Origin: Saprospiraceae bacterium
GTDB lineage: Bacteria; Bacteroidota; Bacteroidia; Chitinophagales; Saprospiraceae
Direction of reading: 5' to 3'
Assembly: GCA_016717145.1 (NCBI GenBank)
Contig: JADKGD010000071.1
Span: 124,001-188,000, forward strand
DNA: 64,000 nt
Each line of letters begins with the position of its first letter. Position 1 is the first letter of the stretch. This document shows positions 1 to 8,775 of this stretch, piece after piece. The notes beneath the pieces are model-generated. The model had not been told where the DNA came from and did not search any database. It saw only the letters and a program-made list of their open reading frames with translations. The translations under genes and the position numbers were made by a program.

Positions 1-674
1 AGAAACTAACTATAAAACATCAGCCTTATATTGAGAAAGATTACTATGTGGAAGCAGATTGGTCTGCAGCTTCATATTTTTATATCATTGCCGGACTGAG
101 TGAAACTGCTGAAATCAAGCTCATTGGCTTAAACAAGGATAGTTTGCAAGGTGACGCAAGTATACTAAACATATGTACTAAATTTGGAATTGAATCAAGT
201 TATGAAGAAAACGCCCTTTTAATAAAAAAAAGAAATGTCTTCAATCCGATAGATAATTTCGAATACGATTTTATTAATGTACCTGATATAGCACAGAGTG
301 TTTCCTTGATGTGTGCCGGCCTGGGCATCAATTGCTTGTTTTCGGGGCTTCAAACGTTAAAAATAAAAGAAACAGACAGAATCTTTGCCTTACAGAATGA
401 GCTATCAAAAATAAATGTTTTTCTTCATAAGATGCCTGAGAAATTTTCAAAAAAAACAGGTATTGAATACTTTTTTCAGGAAGGAAAAGCTACTGTTGAG
501 CCTAAACATATACCAACTATTGATACGTATGACGACCACAGAATGGCTATGTCATTCGCAACACTTGGAATGATTTTTCCTGTCTGTATTCAAGATTCGA
601 AAGTTGTATCTAAATCTTATCCCGGTTATTGGAAAGATCTTAGCAGTCTTGGGTTTAATCTAGATATAAAATAA
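1..674 (+). CDS. aroA: 3-phosphoshikimate 1-carboxyvinyltransferase (EPSP synthase), C-terminal part
   Basis: Cytoplasmic shikimate-pathway enzyme that joins shikimate 3-phosphate and phosphoenolpyruvate to make EPSP. The frame is open to the left edge (first full codon at base 3), so the start lies outside; about 223 residues remain of a family length near 410-430. Visible signatures are EADWSAASY close to the edge, SVSLMCAGLG, KETDR in the middle and DDHRMAMSFA near the end, all belonging to the second half of the enzyme. The GTG at 48 is an internal valine codon, because the reading frame and the family similarity continue upstream of it. The next gene on the strand begins about 80 bases later with its own promoter-like box. 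Confidence 0.93.
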   Translation, partial: KLTIKHQPYIEKDYYVEADWSAASYFYIIAGLSETAEIKLIGLNKDSLQGDASILNICTKFGIESSYEENALLIKKRNVFNPIDNFEYDFINVPDIAQSVSLMCAGLGINCLFSGLQTLKIKETDRIFALQNELSKINVFLHKMPEKFSKKTGIEYFFQEGKATVEPKHIPTIDTYDDHRMAMSFATLGMIFPVCIQDSKVVSKSYPGYWKDLSSLGFNLDIK

Positions 675-725
675 ACTTTATGCAATTAAAATGAAAAAAG
701 CAATGCTGAATTAAGGTCTTAAGTG

Positions 726-733
726 TATATTTG
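726..733 (+). promoter_or_regulatory. Putative -7 box (TATATTTG) of the wecA-like/crcB pair
   Basis: TATATTTG fits the Bacteroidota primary-sigma -7 consensus TAnnTTTG and ends 19 bases before the ATG at 753. It argues that this ATG, not the GTG at 723 that lies upstream of the box, is the start of the gene. No clear -33 TTG was found. Confidence 0.45.
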
Positions 734-752
734 TATTGTTAAAGTATTTGTG

Positions 753-1808
753 ATGTATGATATAATTTTAGCATTTATTACTTCATTTGCATTGACCTAT
801 CTGGCTATTCCATCCATCATTCACATAGCCGTGAAAAAAAATCTAATGGATGAGCCTGATGACAGGAGATCGCACAAAGTCAGCACCCCTTCATTAGGTG
901 GTATTGGAATATTTGCAGGAACTTTATTTTCCATAATATTATGGACCCCCTTTGAATACTTTGGAGATTTACAATATATTTTATGTGCATTCATCATCAT
1001 ATTTCTCATTGGGGCCAAAGATGATATGGACCCCATGTCTCCCTCCAAAAAATTTTTAGGAGAATTATTTGCTGCCGGAATCATCGTTTTCAGAGCTAAA
1101 ATACAATTAACAAGTTTATATGGTTTTTTTGGAATTTACGAAATTCCTGAAATTGCAAGCATTATACTTTCTATGTTTACCATTATTGTCATCATCAATG
1201 CATTCAATCTTATTGATGGTATCAATGGTCTTTCCGGAAGCCTTGGTTTACTGATAACTTCTGTTCTTGGAATATGGTTTTATAAGGTAGGAAGTATTGA
1301 AATATCAATTGTTGCTTTTTCGTTATGCGGTGCATTGGTGGCCTTTTTAAAATATAACATCACTCCAGCCAAAATATTTATGGGCGATACTGGTGCATTA
1401 CTACTTGGGTTGGTTTGCTCGATACTTGCGATAAAATTTATAGAACTCCATAATGATATCGTAGACTCTCCTTATACATTCAAATCCGCACCTTCTGTCG
1501 CGATCGCTATATTAATCTTACCACTTTTTGACACACTTCGTGTATTTGTTTTGAGAATCATGGAAGGTAAATCACCATTTAATCCTGATAGAAAACACAT
1601 CCATCATATTATGATAGATCTGGGACTAACCCATATGCAAGCCACAGGAGTGTTATTTTTAACTAATATATTGTTTATTATATTGGCTATAATGCTACAG
1701 GATATAGGTAATCTTTTATTGTTATTGGTTATTTTAGGATTAGCACTGGTCATGTCTTTTTTTGCTGCAAGATTAGTTGAACATCGCAAATCAAAAGCTA
1801 ATCTATGA
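753..1808 (+). CDS. WecA/MraY-family undecaprenyl-phosphate glycosyl-1-phosphate transferase
   Basis: Polytopic inner-membrane enzyme of the polyprenyl-phosphate sugar-1-phosphate transferase family. It would load the first sugar phosphate onto undecaprenyl phosphate for surface polysaccharide synthesis. The 351-residue protein from ATG 753 has about ten hydrophobic segments. It carries the family motifs in order: DEPDDRRSHK (33-42), the Mg-binding DDMD (90-93), NAFNLIDGINGL (149-160), MGDTG (210-214) and the HIHH cluster (282-285). The HIHH end points to the WecA/TagO group more than to MraY. The substrate sugar cannot be read from sequence. The stop overlaps the crcB start by four bases (ATGA), so the two are translationally coupled. 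Confidence 0.9.
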   Translation: MYDIILAFITSFALTYLAIPSIIHIAVKKNLMDEPDDRRSHKVSTPSLGGIGIFAGTLFSIILWTPFEYFGDLQYILCAFIIIFLIGAKDDMDPMSPSKKFLGELFAAGIIVFRAKIQLTSLYGFFGIYEIPEIASIILSMFTIIVIINAFNLIDGINGLSGSLGLLITSVLGIWFYKVGSIEISIVAFSLCGALVAFLKYNITPAKIFMGDTGALLLGLVCSILAIKFIELHNDIVDSPYTFKSAPSVAIAILILPLFDTLRVFVLRIMEGKSPFNPDRKHIHHIMIDLGLTHMQATGVLFLTNILFIILAIMLQDIGNLLLLLVILGLALVMSFFAARLVEHRKSKANL

Positions 1809-2182
1809 TGTCATTGATCGCAGTATTCATGGGAGGTGGCGTTGGCAGTATTTGCAGATATTTGCTTGTGAAACAATATAATTATTCTGGACAAGAATAT
1901 CTTTCCATTCCTTATGGAACCGCTATTGCTAACTTATTAAGTTGTTTTATACTTGGGATATTAATTCAAAAACAATTTGATGGCATTCTAACTGAGAACT
2001 CAAGATTGCTATTGGCTACAGGTTTTTGTGGAGGTTTTAGCACTTTTTCGACTTTTGGATATGAAATTTATATGTTTATTGAAAAAGGACAATTGTTATT
2101 TGGCTTAGGTTACACTTTTCTTAGTCTGTTTTTTGGCATTTTAGCTATATTCATAGGAATTAAATTGATGGCGTCCATATAA
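1805..2182 (+). CDS. crcB: Fluoride ion channel CrcB/Fluc
   Basis: Small inner-membrane fluoride exporter of 125 residues with four hydrophobic segments, the normal size for the family; Fluc channels work as antiparallel dimers. Seen: GGGVGSICRY at the N-terminus, GTAIANLLSCFILG in the second helix and GFCGGFSTFSTF in the third, where the Phe/Thr/Ser stretch lines the pore and the central sodium site. It overlaps the upstream glycosyltransferase by four bases. There is no room for a dedicated fluoride riboswitch directly ahead of it and none was recognised. The convergent peptidase gene starts its stop codon only eight bases downstream. Confidence 0.93.
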   Translation: MMSLIAVFMGGGVGSICRYLLVKQYNYSGQEYLSIPYGTAIANLLSCFILGILIQKQFDGILTENSRLLLATGFCGGFSTFSTFGYEIYMFIEKGQLLFGLGYTFLSLFFGILAIFIGIKLMASI

Positions 2183-2189
2183 TATTTTT

Positions 2190-3287
2190 CTATATCAAAA
2201 AACTTCCATCCTTATAAATCAAAACCTCATCTGCAAAAATCTCTCCGCCATTTTTCATATCCGTGATCAGATCCCAATGTATTGGAGATTGGTTAAGACC
2301 TCCGGTTTGTTTATAGGATTGTCCAATGGCCATATGAATAGTCCCGCCCATTTTTTCATCAAAAAGTATGTTTTTTGTTGAAACCTGAATGTTATAATTT
2401 GTCCCTATAGCTACTTCCCCAAAAAACCTTGCGCCTTCAATCTGAAAGATTTGATCTAAAAAAGCTTGGCCTTTTTCAGCACTCCATGATGCCACAAAAC
2501 CATCTTTTATTTGCAATTTGACACCTTCCACTTCGTGACCCATATAAATAGATGGGTAATTAAAATAAATTTCCCCATTTATTGAATTTTCTATTGGCCC
2601 TGTAAATACCTCTCCACTTGGCATATTACTTCTTCCGTCAGAATTTATCCAAGTCCTTCCCTTTACTTTAAAACTAATGTCTGAAACTTTGTTTTTGTAT
2701 CTAATAAAATCCGTGTTATTAAGATAGTCTACAATGTGTTGCTGACTTAAACGTACTTTAAGCCATTCGGCCTGAGGGTTTTCAGACATTAAATTACAGG
2801 CATTGAATACAAAATGCTCATATTCTTCCAAACTCATACCGGCATCTTGTGCGCTGGCTTGTGTTGGAAACTGACATAGACATCGTTTAAGGCTTTTATC
2901 TGCTGTTCGAGTGAAATATATTTGATTGACTTCGTTCAAAGCTTTTTGTCTTCGTGACAATTTTTGAGGGTCATTATTTTGTTCTTCACGAGAATTGAAT
3001 GGTGCCCGGATAACAAGATAAGCATCAAAAGTTTCCATTATTGTCTTAGAAGTAGGCGTTACATAATCTATTTGACTATCGCTAGCTTCGTTAATAAAGA
3101 TTCTATTTTGTTCTCTAAATGTCATCTGAAATTCCACATTTGCTCCAACGCGGATAGCGGCACGGTATACTTCTCGGAGCAATGGTTCAGCAAGCGTTGT
3201 AGTTTGCACAAATAATTTTTCACCTTGCTTAAGTTCAAGACAATAATGAACTAATAAATGAGCATATTTTTCTAAGACATTATTCAA
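2190..3287 (-). CDS. Aminopeptidase, M29 (thermophilic metallo-aminopeptidase) family
   Basis: Cytoplasmic co-catalytic metal aminopeptidase of the AmpS/PepS type that removes N-terminal residues from peptides. It has 365 residues against a usual 370-410. The N-terminus (YAHLLVHYCLELKQGEKLFV) is typical of the family. The metal-binding acidic and histidine residues are present in the C-terminal half: NMPSGEVFTGP, GEVAIGTN, GTIHMAIGQSY and SPIHWDLI. No signal peptide is present. It lies 39 bases downstream of hflX on the same strand and probably shares its transcript. Metal preference and substrate range cannot be inferred. Confidence 0.9.
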   Translation of the reverse strand: MNNVLEKYAHLLVHYCLELKQGEKLFVQTTTLAEPLLREVYRAAIRVGANVEFQMTFREQNRIFINEASDSQIDYVTPTSKTIMETFDAYLVIRAPFNSREEQNNDPQKLSRRQKALNEVNQIYFTRTADKSLKRCLCQFPTQASAQDAGMSLEEYEHFVFNACNLMSENPQAEWLKVRLSQQHIVDYLNNTDFIRYKNKVSDISFKVKGRTWINSDGRSNMPSGEVFTGPIENSINGEIYFNYPSIYMGHEVEGVKLQIKDGFVASWSAEKGQAFLDQIFQIEGARFFGEVAIGTNYNIQVSTKNILFDEKMGGTIHMAIGQSYKQTGGLNQSPIHWDLITDMKNGGEIFADEVLIYKDGSFLI

Positions 3288-3326
3288 TATGATCTTAATT
3301 TATTGGAAATTTATAATAAAAAATGT

Positions 3327-4541
3327 TTACCAGGACTTCACATAAAATGGGTAGCTAACATTATATTCTTTGGCAATCATATTTTTAAGAGTTTCTTTGA
3401 GTAATTCGATATTTTCGCGTTCAGTGGCCGAAATAAATACATTCGGATAATTGTATTGATTTGTAAATTTTTCCTTTATGTCATTTATAATGTCCGTCTT
3501 TACTTCAGCATCCAAATAATCATCGAAGTATTTTTCCCTATATAAATCCACTTTATTAAAAACCATAAGGGTAGTTCTATCTGAAGCCCCAAGGTCATTT
3601 AATGTGGTTTGAACTGTACGAATATGATCTTCATGTTGAGGGTGAGAGATGTCAACAACATGAACCAAAATATCACTTTCTCTCACTTCATCAAGTGTTG
3701 ATTTAAAACTTTCAACAAGGTGGTGAGGTAATTTACGTATGAATCCTACCGTATCTGAAAGCAAAAAAGGCATTGAATCCCAAACAACTTTCCGTACAGT
3801 GGTATCTAAAGTAGCAAAGAGTTTGTTTTCTGCAAAAACGTCAGATTTACTCAAAACGTTCATTAGGGTGGATTTACCAACATTCGTATATCCTACCAAA
3901 GCGACCCTTACCATTTCTCCTCTATTTTTTCGCTGGGTTTGTGCTTGTTGATCTATTTTTTCAAGTTTTTTCTTTAGAAAAGCGATTTTCTCTCTAACTA
4001 TCCTTCTGTCTGTTTCAATTTCCATTTCACCAGGTCCTCTCATACCAATACCTCCACGTTGGCGCTCAAGGTGAGTCCAAAGACCCCTCAATCTGGGTAA
4101 AAGGTACTGCATTTGGGCCAATTCTACCTGTGTTTTTGCCTGCGCTGTTTGAGCCCTTTCAGCAAAAATATCAAGAATAAGTGTACTTCTATCAACGATT
4201 TTTACCTTTAAAAACTCTTCAAGGAAGCCAGTTTGTTTTCCAGTCAGGTCATCATCAAAAACAGCCAGTGTCACATCTTCATTGCGTTCAATATAGTCTT
4301 TAATTTCATTGAGTTTCCCACTCCCAACAAATGTTTTTACATTGGGATGGGGCATTCTTTGAGTGAATACTTTTTTATTGATTGCCCCTGCTGTTATAGC
4401 CAGAAACTCAAGTTCGTCAAGATATTCAAGTACCTGAGTTTCATTTTGCTCCTGGGTAATTACCCCTATAAGAATACAATATTCCTGATCTTTTAAAATC
4501 CCTTTTTTATTTTCTTTTCCTACCTTCCATGCATCGCTCAT
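3327..4541 (-). CDS. hflX: GTPase HflX
   Basis: Ribosome-associated GTPase (404 residues) that binds the 50S subunit and can split or rescue stalled ribosomes under stress. The N-terminal HflX domain carries GSGKLNEI (about 73-80) and the glycine-rich linker RGGIGMRGPGE (about 162-172). The GTPase domain follows, with G1 GYTNVGKST (217-225), the G3 stretch SDTVGFI and G4 NKVD. Start chosen at ATG 4541, 26 bases downstream of a TACTTTTG box on the minus strand. It is divergent from nadB and followed by the M29 peptidase on the same strand. Confidence 0.95.
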   Translation of the reverse strand: MSDAWKVGKENKKGILKDQEYCILIGVITQEQNETQVLEYLDELEFLAITAGAINKKVFTQRMPHPNVKTFVGSGKLNEIKDYIERNEDVTLAVFDDDLTGKQTGFLEEFLKVKIVDRSTLILDIFAERAQTAQAKTQVELAQMQYLLPRLRGLWTHLERQRGGIGMRGPGEMEIETDRRIVREKIAFLKKKLEKIDQQAQTQRKNRGEMVRVALVGYTNVGKSTLMNVLSKSDVFAENKLFATLDTTVRKVVWDSMPFLLSDTVGFIRKLPHHLVESFKSTLDEVRESDILVHVVDISHPQHEDHIRTVQTTLNDLGASDRTTLMVFNKVDLYREKYFDDYLDAEVKTDIINDIKEKFTNQYNYPNVFISATERENIELLKETLKNMIAKEYNVSYPFYVKSW

Positions 4542-4566
4542 ACTTTTGTCATCTATTATTATAAAG

Positions 4567-4574
4567 CAAAAGTA
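4567..4574 (-). promoter_or_regulatory. Putative -7 box (TACTTTTG) of hflX
   Basis: On the minus strand TACTTTTG matches TAnnTTTG and lies 25 bases ahead of the hflX ATG. No convincing -33 element was found at the usual distance. The box sits in the divergent hflX/nadB spacer. Confidence 0.45.
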
Positions 4575-4683
4575 AATTATTTTTATATCTTTTTCAGAAT
4601 AACTACTTGAACGAACAAAAAATTCAATCTATCCCTACCAATAAGATTGATATAATTTTTAATAGAATTAATGACCAATTTTA

Positions 4684-4691
4684 TACATTTG
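4684..4691 (+). promoter_or_regulatory. Putative -7 box (TACATTTG) of nadB
   Basis: TACATTTG fits TAnnTTTG. Transcription would begin around 4698, which makes the TTG at 4699 an unlikely start and favours GTG at 4720 for nadB. Confidence 0.45.
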
Positions 4692-4719
4692 TTGTTTATT
4701 GATTCAAAAACAAATAATT

Positions 4720-6321
4720 GTGATACAAACAGACGTTTTGGTGATTGGTGCTGGTGTAGCAGGATTTTCATTTGCAATCAGGATGGCCGAAAAGAGACCT
4801 GACTTAAAAATTACAGTACTCACAAAGACAAATGAAAAAGAATCAAATACCAGTTATGCTCAGGGCGGAGTGGCCGCCGTTTGGGACAATAATATAGATA
4901 ATTTTGCAAAACATGTTGCAGACACATTAGATGCCGGAGATGGCTTATGTGATGAAAAAATCGTTGAAATTGTCGTTAAAGAAGGTCCGGATCGGGTTAG
5001 GGACATTATCGACTGGGGTACAAGATTTGACAAAAACAAAGAAGGCACTTACGATCTTGGGCGAGAAGGCGGGCATTCAGAAAACAGGATTCTACATTAT
5101 AAAGACATTACAGGTTATGAAATACAACGCACTTTAAATGAAAAAGCGAAACAATATTTAAATATAGAATTTCACGAACACTACTTCGCAATTGAAATTA
5201 TTACCCAACATCACAAAGGTAGAAATGTCACACGACTTACACCTGATATTGAATGTTACGGTGCATATGTATTTAATAAACAAAGTAAAGAAATAGAAAC
5301 GTTTCTAGCCAAAGTTACTGTAATCGCAACAGGAGGAGCCGGACAGGTATATAAAAGTACAACAAACCCTACTATAGCCTCAGGTGATGGCATTGCAATG
5401 CTATACCGTGCAAAAGGAAGGATTGCCAATATGGAATTTATTCAGTTTCACCCAACATCATTGTTTAATCCGGCGGGGGAAAATCCAGCCTTTTTAATTT
5501 CTGAGGCAGTAAGAGGCTTCGGTGCAATTCTCAAAACAACTGATGGGAAAGAGTTTATGCAAAAGTATGATGAACGGTTATCTCTTGCTCCAAGAGACAT
5601 TGTTGCTCGTGCCATTGACAATGAAATGAAGATGCGCGGTGATGAATTTGAATATCTAGACTGTACCCATCTTAATCCGGAAACATTTTATACGCACTTT
5701 CCCAATATTACAGATAAATGTAAAAGTTTGGGAATTGACCCCTCTAAAGACTTCATACCCGTTGTGCCAGCTTGCCACTATCTATGTGGTGGGATATTAA
5801 TCAATGAGATGGGCCATACATCTATCAATAATTTATACGCTGCGGGTGAATGTACCAATTCAGGGCTTCATGGTGCCAATAGATTGGCTTCAAATTCACT
5901 GCTTGAAGGACTTGTTTTTGCCGATAGAATTCATTTGGAAATACTTAAAGGTATTGATAAAATAGGATTTGAAGATGGCATACCAGAATGGAATGCAGAA
6001 GGAACTACTGAACCAAAAGAAATGGTACTAATTACGCAAAGTCATAAAGAACTAAAAGAAATAATGAGTAGTTATGTAGGAATCGTGCGTACCGACGTGC
6101 GTCTAAAAAGGGCTATGGATAGGCTTCGCCTTTTATATACTGAGACAGAACTGCTATATACATCAACCATTATCTCTCCTCAGTTGTGCGAGCTGCGAAA
6201 CCTTATTACAATAGCTTACTTAATTACCAAAGCAGCACAGATGCGTAAAGAAAGCAGAGGTTTACATTTTAATACAGATCATCCTAATCAGTTTGGTTAT
6301 AAAGAAACTACATTTTTATAA
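4720..6321 (+). CDS. nadB: L-aspartate oxidase
   Basis: FAD enzyme of de novo NAD synthesis that oxidises L-aspartate to iminoaspartate, the substrate of quinolinate synthase (NadA). Seen: the Rossmann FAD motif DVLVIGAGVAGFSFA at the start, SYAQGGVAAV, FHPTSLFNP, ISEAVRGFGA and the conserved GANRLASNSLLEGLVF near residue 390. The C-terminal helical domain follows. GTG 4720 gives about 533 residues, the normal length; a TTG seven codons upstream is possible but overlaps the predicted transcription start. nadA and nadC are not in the window. Two membrane-protein genes follow with a 6-base gap. Confidence 0.93.
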   Translation: MIQTDVLVIGAGVAGFSFAIRMAEKRPDLKITVLTKTNEKESNTSYAQGGVAAVWDNNIDNFAKHVADTLDAGDGLCDEKIVEIVVKEGPDRVRDIIDWGTRFDKNKEGTYDLGREGGHSENRILHYKDITGYEIQRTLNEKAKQYLNIEFHEHYFAIEIITQHHKGRNVTRLTPDIECYGAYVFNKQSKEIETFLAKVTVIATGGAGQVYKSTTNPTIASGDGIAMLYRAKGRIANMEFIQFHPTSLFNPAGENPAFLISEAVRGFGAILKTTDGKEFMQKYDERLSLAPRDIVARAIDNEMKMRGDEFEYLDCTHLNPETFYTHFPNITDKCKSLGIDPSKDFIPVVPACHYLCGGILINEMGHTSINNLYAAGECTNSGLHGANRLASNSLLEGLVFADRIHLEILKGIDKIGFEDGIPEWNAEGTTEPKEMVLITQSHKELKEIMSSYVGIVRTDVRLKRAMDRLRLLYTETELLYTSTIISPQLCELRNLITIAYLITKAAQMRKESRGLHFNTDHPNQFGYKETTFL

Positions 6322-6327
6322 ATCCTA

Positions 6328-7905
6328 ATGAATTCTAACCATATGACAGAAAACCCAACACCTGAGCAGTCTAAATCAATATTTAAAGAATGGCTCGAAA
6401 AACTACAACAAGAGTCATGGCAACTGGAACTTTTAATTTCAGGATTTGCTATTTTTGGTATTTATGCGTCACGCACCTTAATTAAAGATCTTGAGCTCTA
6501 TAATGAATATGAGATGGTCGGCGAATCCAGTATTATTGTTGGTCTGATTGTTTTTGTATTTAAAAAAGGGTGGTTAATATTTTTTATTAATTTGATCGTT
6601 CACGTGATTTTGAGAGGGCTATGGATTGGTGCAATTGGCTTAAGGTATGTTTCACGGGAAATTGATTATGATTCATTAGGATATTCTGATCGTTTTACTA
6701 CTTTTCTAAAAGATAAAGTAGGCAGTTATGATGATTTTATTGAGGGCTTAGAAAAAATTTGCAGTGTATTATTTGCATATACATTTTTGTTGTTTTTACT
6801 ATTTGCCTCACTTATGATTTTTGTTGTTGAGACATTAATTATCATCTTAATAGGTCAAAAAATTGACTCCGGATCAAACTTTTTTTTAGCTGTTTTTGGC
6901 TTGATTGGTTTTGGATATTTTGTTTTAGGTCTAGTTGTTTTTTTTGATTTAATTACCCTTGGCGGATTCAAACGCATCAAAGAAAAATCTATTTCTTCGA
7001 TTTATTATTATATATATCGGTTTTACAGTTTTATGACAATGTCATTCTTATACCGACCGTTATTGTATAATTTTATTGATCATAAATATACTAAAAGACT
7101 TTTTTTTCTATCCATTCCTTACATCTTTTTCATTATTATCGGCAATACCATCATCGACAATAACCCAAATCCATATCTGCCGGATAAAATTGAATTAGAA
7201 GCCAGCGGAAAAAGAATTAACGACTATTATTACGATGATCTCAGAAGTCTTAGGTTAATGGAATTTCCAAATGAGGAACGAAAAGTTAACAAACAAAAAT
7301 TAGGTAAGGTATCTTTAGATCAATTTGAAATCACTAAATCAATGTCATCAATTTTTATAAGAATAGATAAAGGTCTAAATAAAATTCTCCAAAAAGATTC
7401 ATCAATAAATGCATACAAAAAAGAAGGATTGTCTTTCAGGTGGTTTAATTATAATTTAATTGAGGATAAAAATATTGAAAAAATCGAAAAGTTAAAGTCC
7501 GGTGAAATGACTCTTTTATATGAGAAAAGGCGGAAAATGACAAAAAATCTTAAAGTGATAGATCAACCTTTATTGAGAAAAACTAAAGATTCCTTGTCGG
7601 CCATTATAATTCAGAAAGAATTGTATTGGAATGAAAGAATTGACAAAGAAGAAAAAAGTAAACTCTTAAAGATTCTAAAAGCATACATATCGAACTTGTC
7701 CCTTCACATAGATTCCACATCAATATTATTAGATCAATGCTATTTTTATACCCATCCTCATTTTGGGGAAGAGGGTTTAAGATGTTTTTTTAATACTGAC
7801 ACCTTATCTAAAGGCCACCATTTAATGAAAGTTGAAAAAAAATCTATTAACAGGTTAGACTCACTTGATACCGAAACAATTTTTTTACCATTTATTAAAC
7901 TTTAA
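6328..7905 (+). CDS. Unrecognised multi-pass membrane protein with a large soluble C-terminal half
   Basis: Not recognised. The 525-residue protein starts with about 30 polar residues ending in WLEKLQQESWQLELLISGF. Five or six hydrophobic segments follow between roughly residues 33 and 280 (near 35-53, 65-110, 147-180, 187-217 and 255-275). A charged, Lys/Asp-rich soluble part of about 245 residues has no recognised domain. There is no cleavable signal peptide. It lies 6 bases after nadB and 11 bases before the DUF4199 gene, so the three are probably one transcript ending at the terminator near 8,470-8,504. Start ATG 6328; ATG 6343 (MTENPTPEQ) is an alternative. Confidence 0.75.
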   Translation: MNSNHMTENPTPEQSKSIFKEWLEKLQQESWQLELLISGFAIFGIYASRTLIKDLELYNEYEMVGESSIIVGLIVFVFKKGWLIFFINLIVHVILRGLWIGAIGLRYVSREIDYDSLGYSDRFTTFLKDKVGSYDDFIEGLEKICSVLFAYTFLLFLLFASLMIFVVETLIIILIGQKIDSGSNFFLAVFGLIGFGYFVLGLVVFFDLITLGGFKRIKEKSISSIYYYIYRFYSFMTMSFLYRPLLYNFIDHKYTKRLFFLSIPYIFFIIIGNTIIDNNPNPYLPDKIELEASGKRINDYYYDDLRSLRLMEFPNEERKVNKQKLGKVSLDQFEITKSMSSIFIRIDKGLNKILQKDSSINAYKKEGLSFRWFNYNLIEDKNIEKIEKLKSGEMTLLYEKRRKMTKNLKVIDQPLLRKTKDSLSAIIIQKELYWNERIDKEEKSKLLKILKAYISNLSLHIDSTSILLDQCYFYTHPHFGEEGLRCFFNTDTLSKGHHLMKVEKKSINRLDSLDTETIFLPFIKL

Positions 7906-7916
7906 ACAAACAAATT

Positions 7917-8438
7917 ATGGATTTTCAAAACACTTGGATTAAATATGGCATTTACTATGGGCTGGTATCTGTCATAATAATGTTATTTTCATTTTACATT
8001 GCTCAATTAGGTATAGGACTACAAATGCTTTTAGGCCTTGCAACAATGATTACTTTATTTGTATTGGCAGGTCGTGAACAAAAAAATAAAAATATGGGTG
8101 TGCTTTCTTATGGTGAAGCATTAAAAACAACTTTCTTATGTGGCTTTGTAGGGGTAGTAATCTCAGGCTTGTTTATGATGATTCTAACTAACTTTGTTGA
8201 TCCTTCTTTGATAGACATTTTGAAGGAACAAGGCATTGAAGCTGCCAAATCAATGATGGAAATGTTTGGAGCGCCAGAAGAAACTATCAGCGAAGCCCTT
8301 GAAAAAGCAGAAACCGATATGGAAGGTAAATTTTCTCCAATCAATCAAATACTTAGTATCTTCCAATCGGCGTTATTTGTTTTAATTATAGCAGCTATAG
8401 TCTCCATATTCTTAAAAAAAGATGAAAAAACAGCCTAA
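7917..8438 (+). CDS. DUF4199 domain-containing membrane protein
   Basis: A 173-residue inner-membrane protein with four hydrophobic segments (about 11-28, 33-50, 72-92 and 146-166). A polar, Glu/Met-rich loop (about 100-140, with MMEMFGAPEETISEALEKAE) lies between the third and fourth. This arrangement, together with the short basic stretch REQKNKNMGVLSYGEALKT after helix two, is that of DUF4199, a family common in Bacteroidota and of unknown function. It is the last gene of the nadB transcript and is followed by a strong hairpin terminator. Confidence 0.85.
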   Translation: MDFQNTWIKYGIYYGLVSVIIMLFSFYIAQLGIGLQMLLGLATMITLFVLAGREQKNKNMGVLSYGEALKTTFLCGFVGVVISGLFMMILTNFVDPSLIDILKEQGIEAAKSMMEMFGAPEETISEALEKAETDMEGKFSPINQILSIFQSALFVLIIAAIVSIFLKKDEKTA

Positions 8439-8464
8439 TAATACAATTATTTCCGAATTGTATT

Positions 8465-8504
8465 AAAAAAGACAGACCGAATAAAATTACTCGGTCTGTC
8501 TTTT
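8465..8504. terminator. Bidirectional intrinsic terminator between the DUF4199 gene and the giant gene
   Basis: A perfect 10-base-pair stem (GACAGACCGA at 8471-8480 with TCGGTCTGTC at 8491-8500) and a 10-base AT-rich loop. It is flanked by six A on the left and four T on the right, so it works on both strands. It lies in the 78-base spacer between convergent genes and can end both transcripts. Confidence 0.9.
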
Positions 8505-8516
8505 ACTTTAATATTA

Positions 8517-8775
8517 TTACTTGCTAAGCAGAATCATTTTCTCGGAATATACACGATCTCCATTTCTAATCTCCATGATGTAGATGCCATCAGCTATATT
8601 AAGCGGTATAACAACTGATACATTATTTGATGAATGAGTGATCAATTCCAATTTCTGTCCCAATATTGTCTTACCATCTATACTCTTTAAACGAACACTC
8701 AAGTTAGGATCGAGCGGCAACTCAGATACTACATTAACTCTATCACTTGCAGGATTAGGATAAATTACGATTGAA
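8517..8775 (-). other. T9SS type-A C-terminal sorting domain of the giant protein
   Basis: Last ~85 residues: IVIYPNPASDRVNV, then LKSIDGKTILG, IADGIYIMEIRNG and the end KMILLSK. This is the por-secretion C-terminal signal recognised by the type IX machinery and removed on anchoring at the cell surface (family knowledge). Confidence 0.9.

Noticed and set aside
1805..2182. Fluoride riboswitch ahead of crcB
   Set aside because: crcB overlaps the upstream gene, and the leader of that gene is too short and shows no matching structure.
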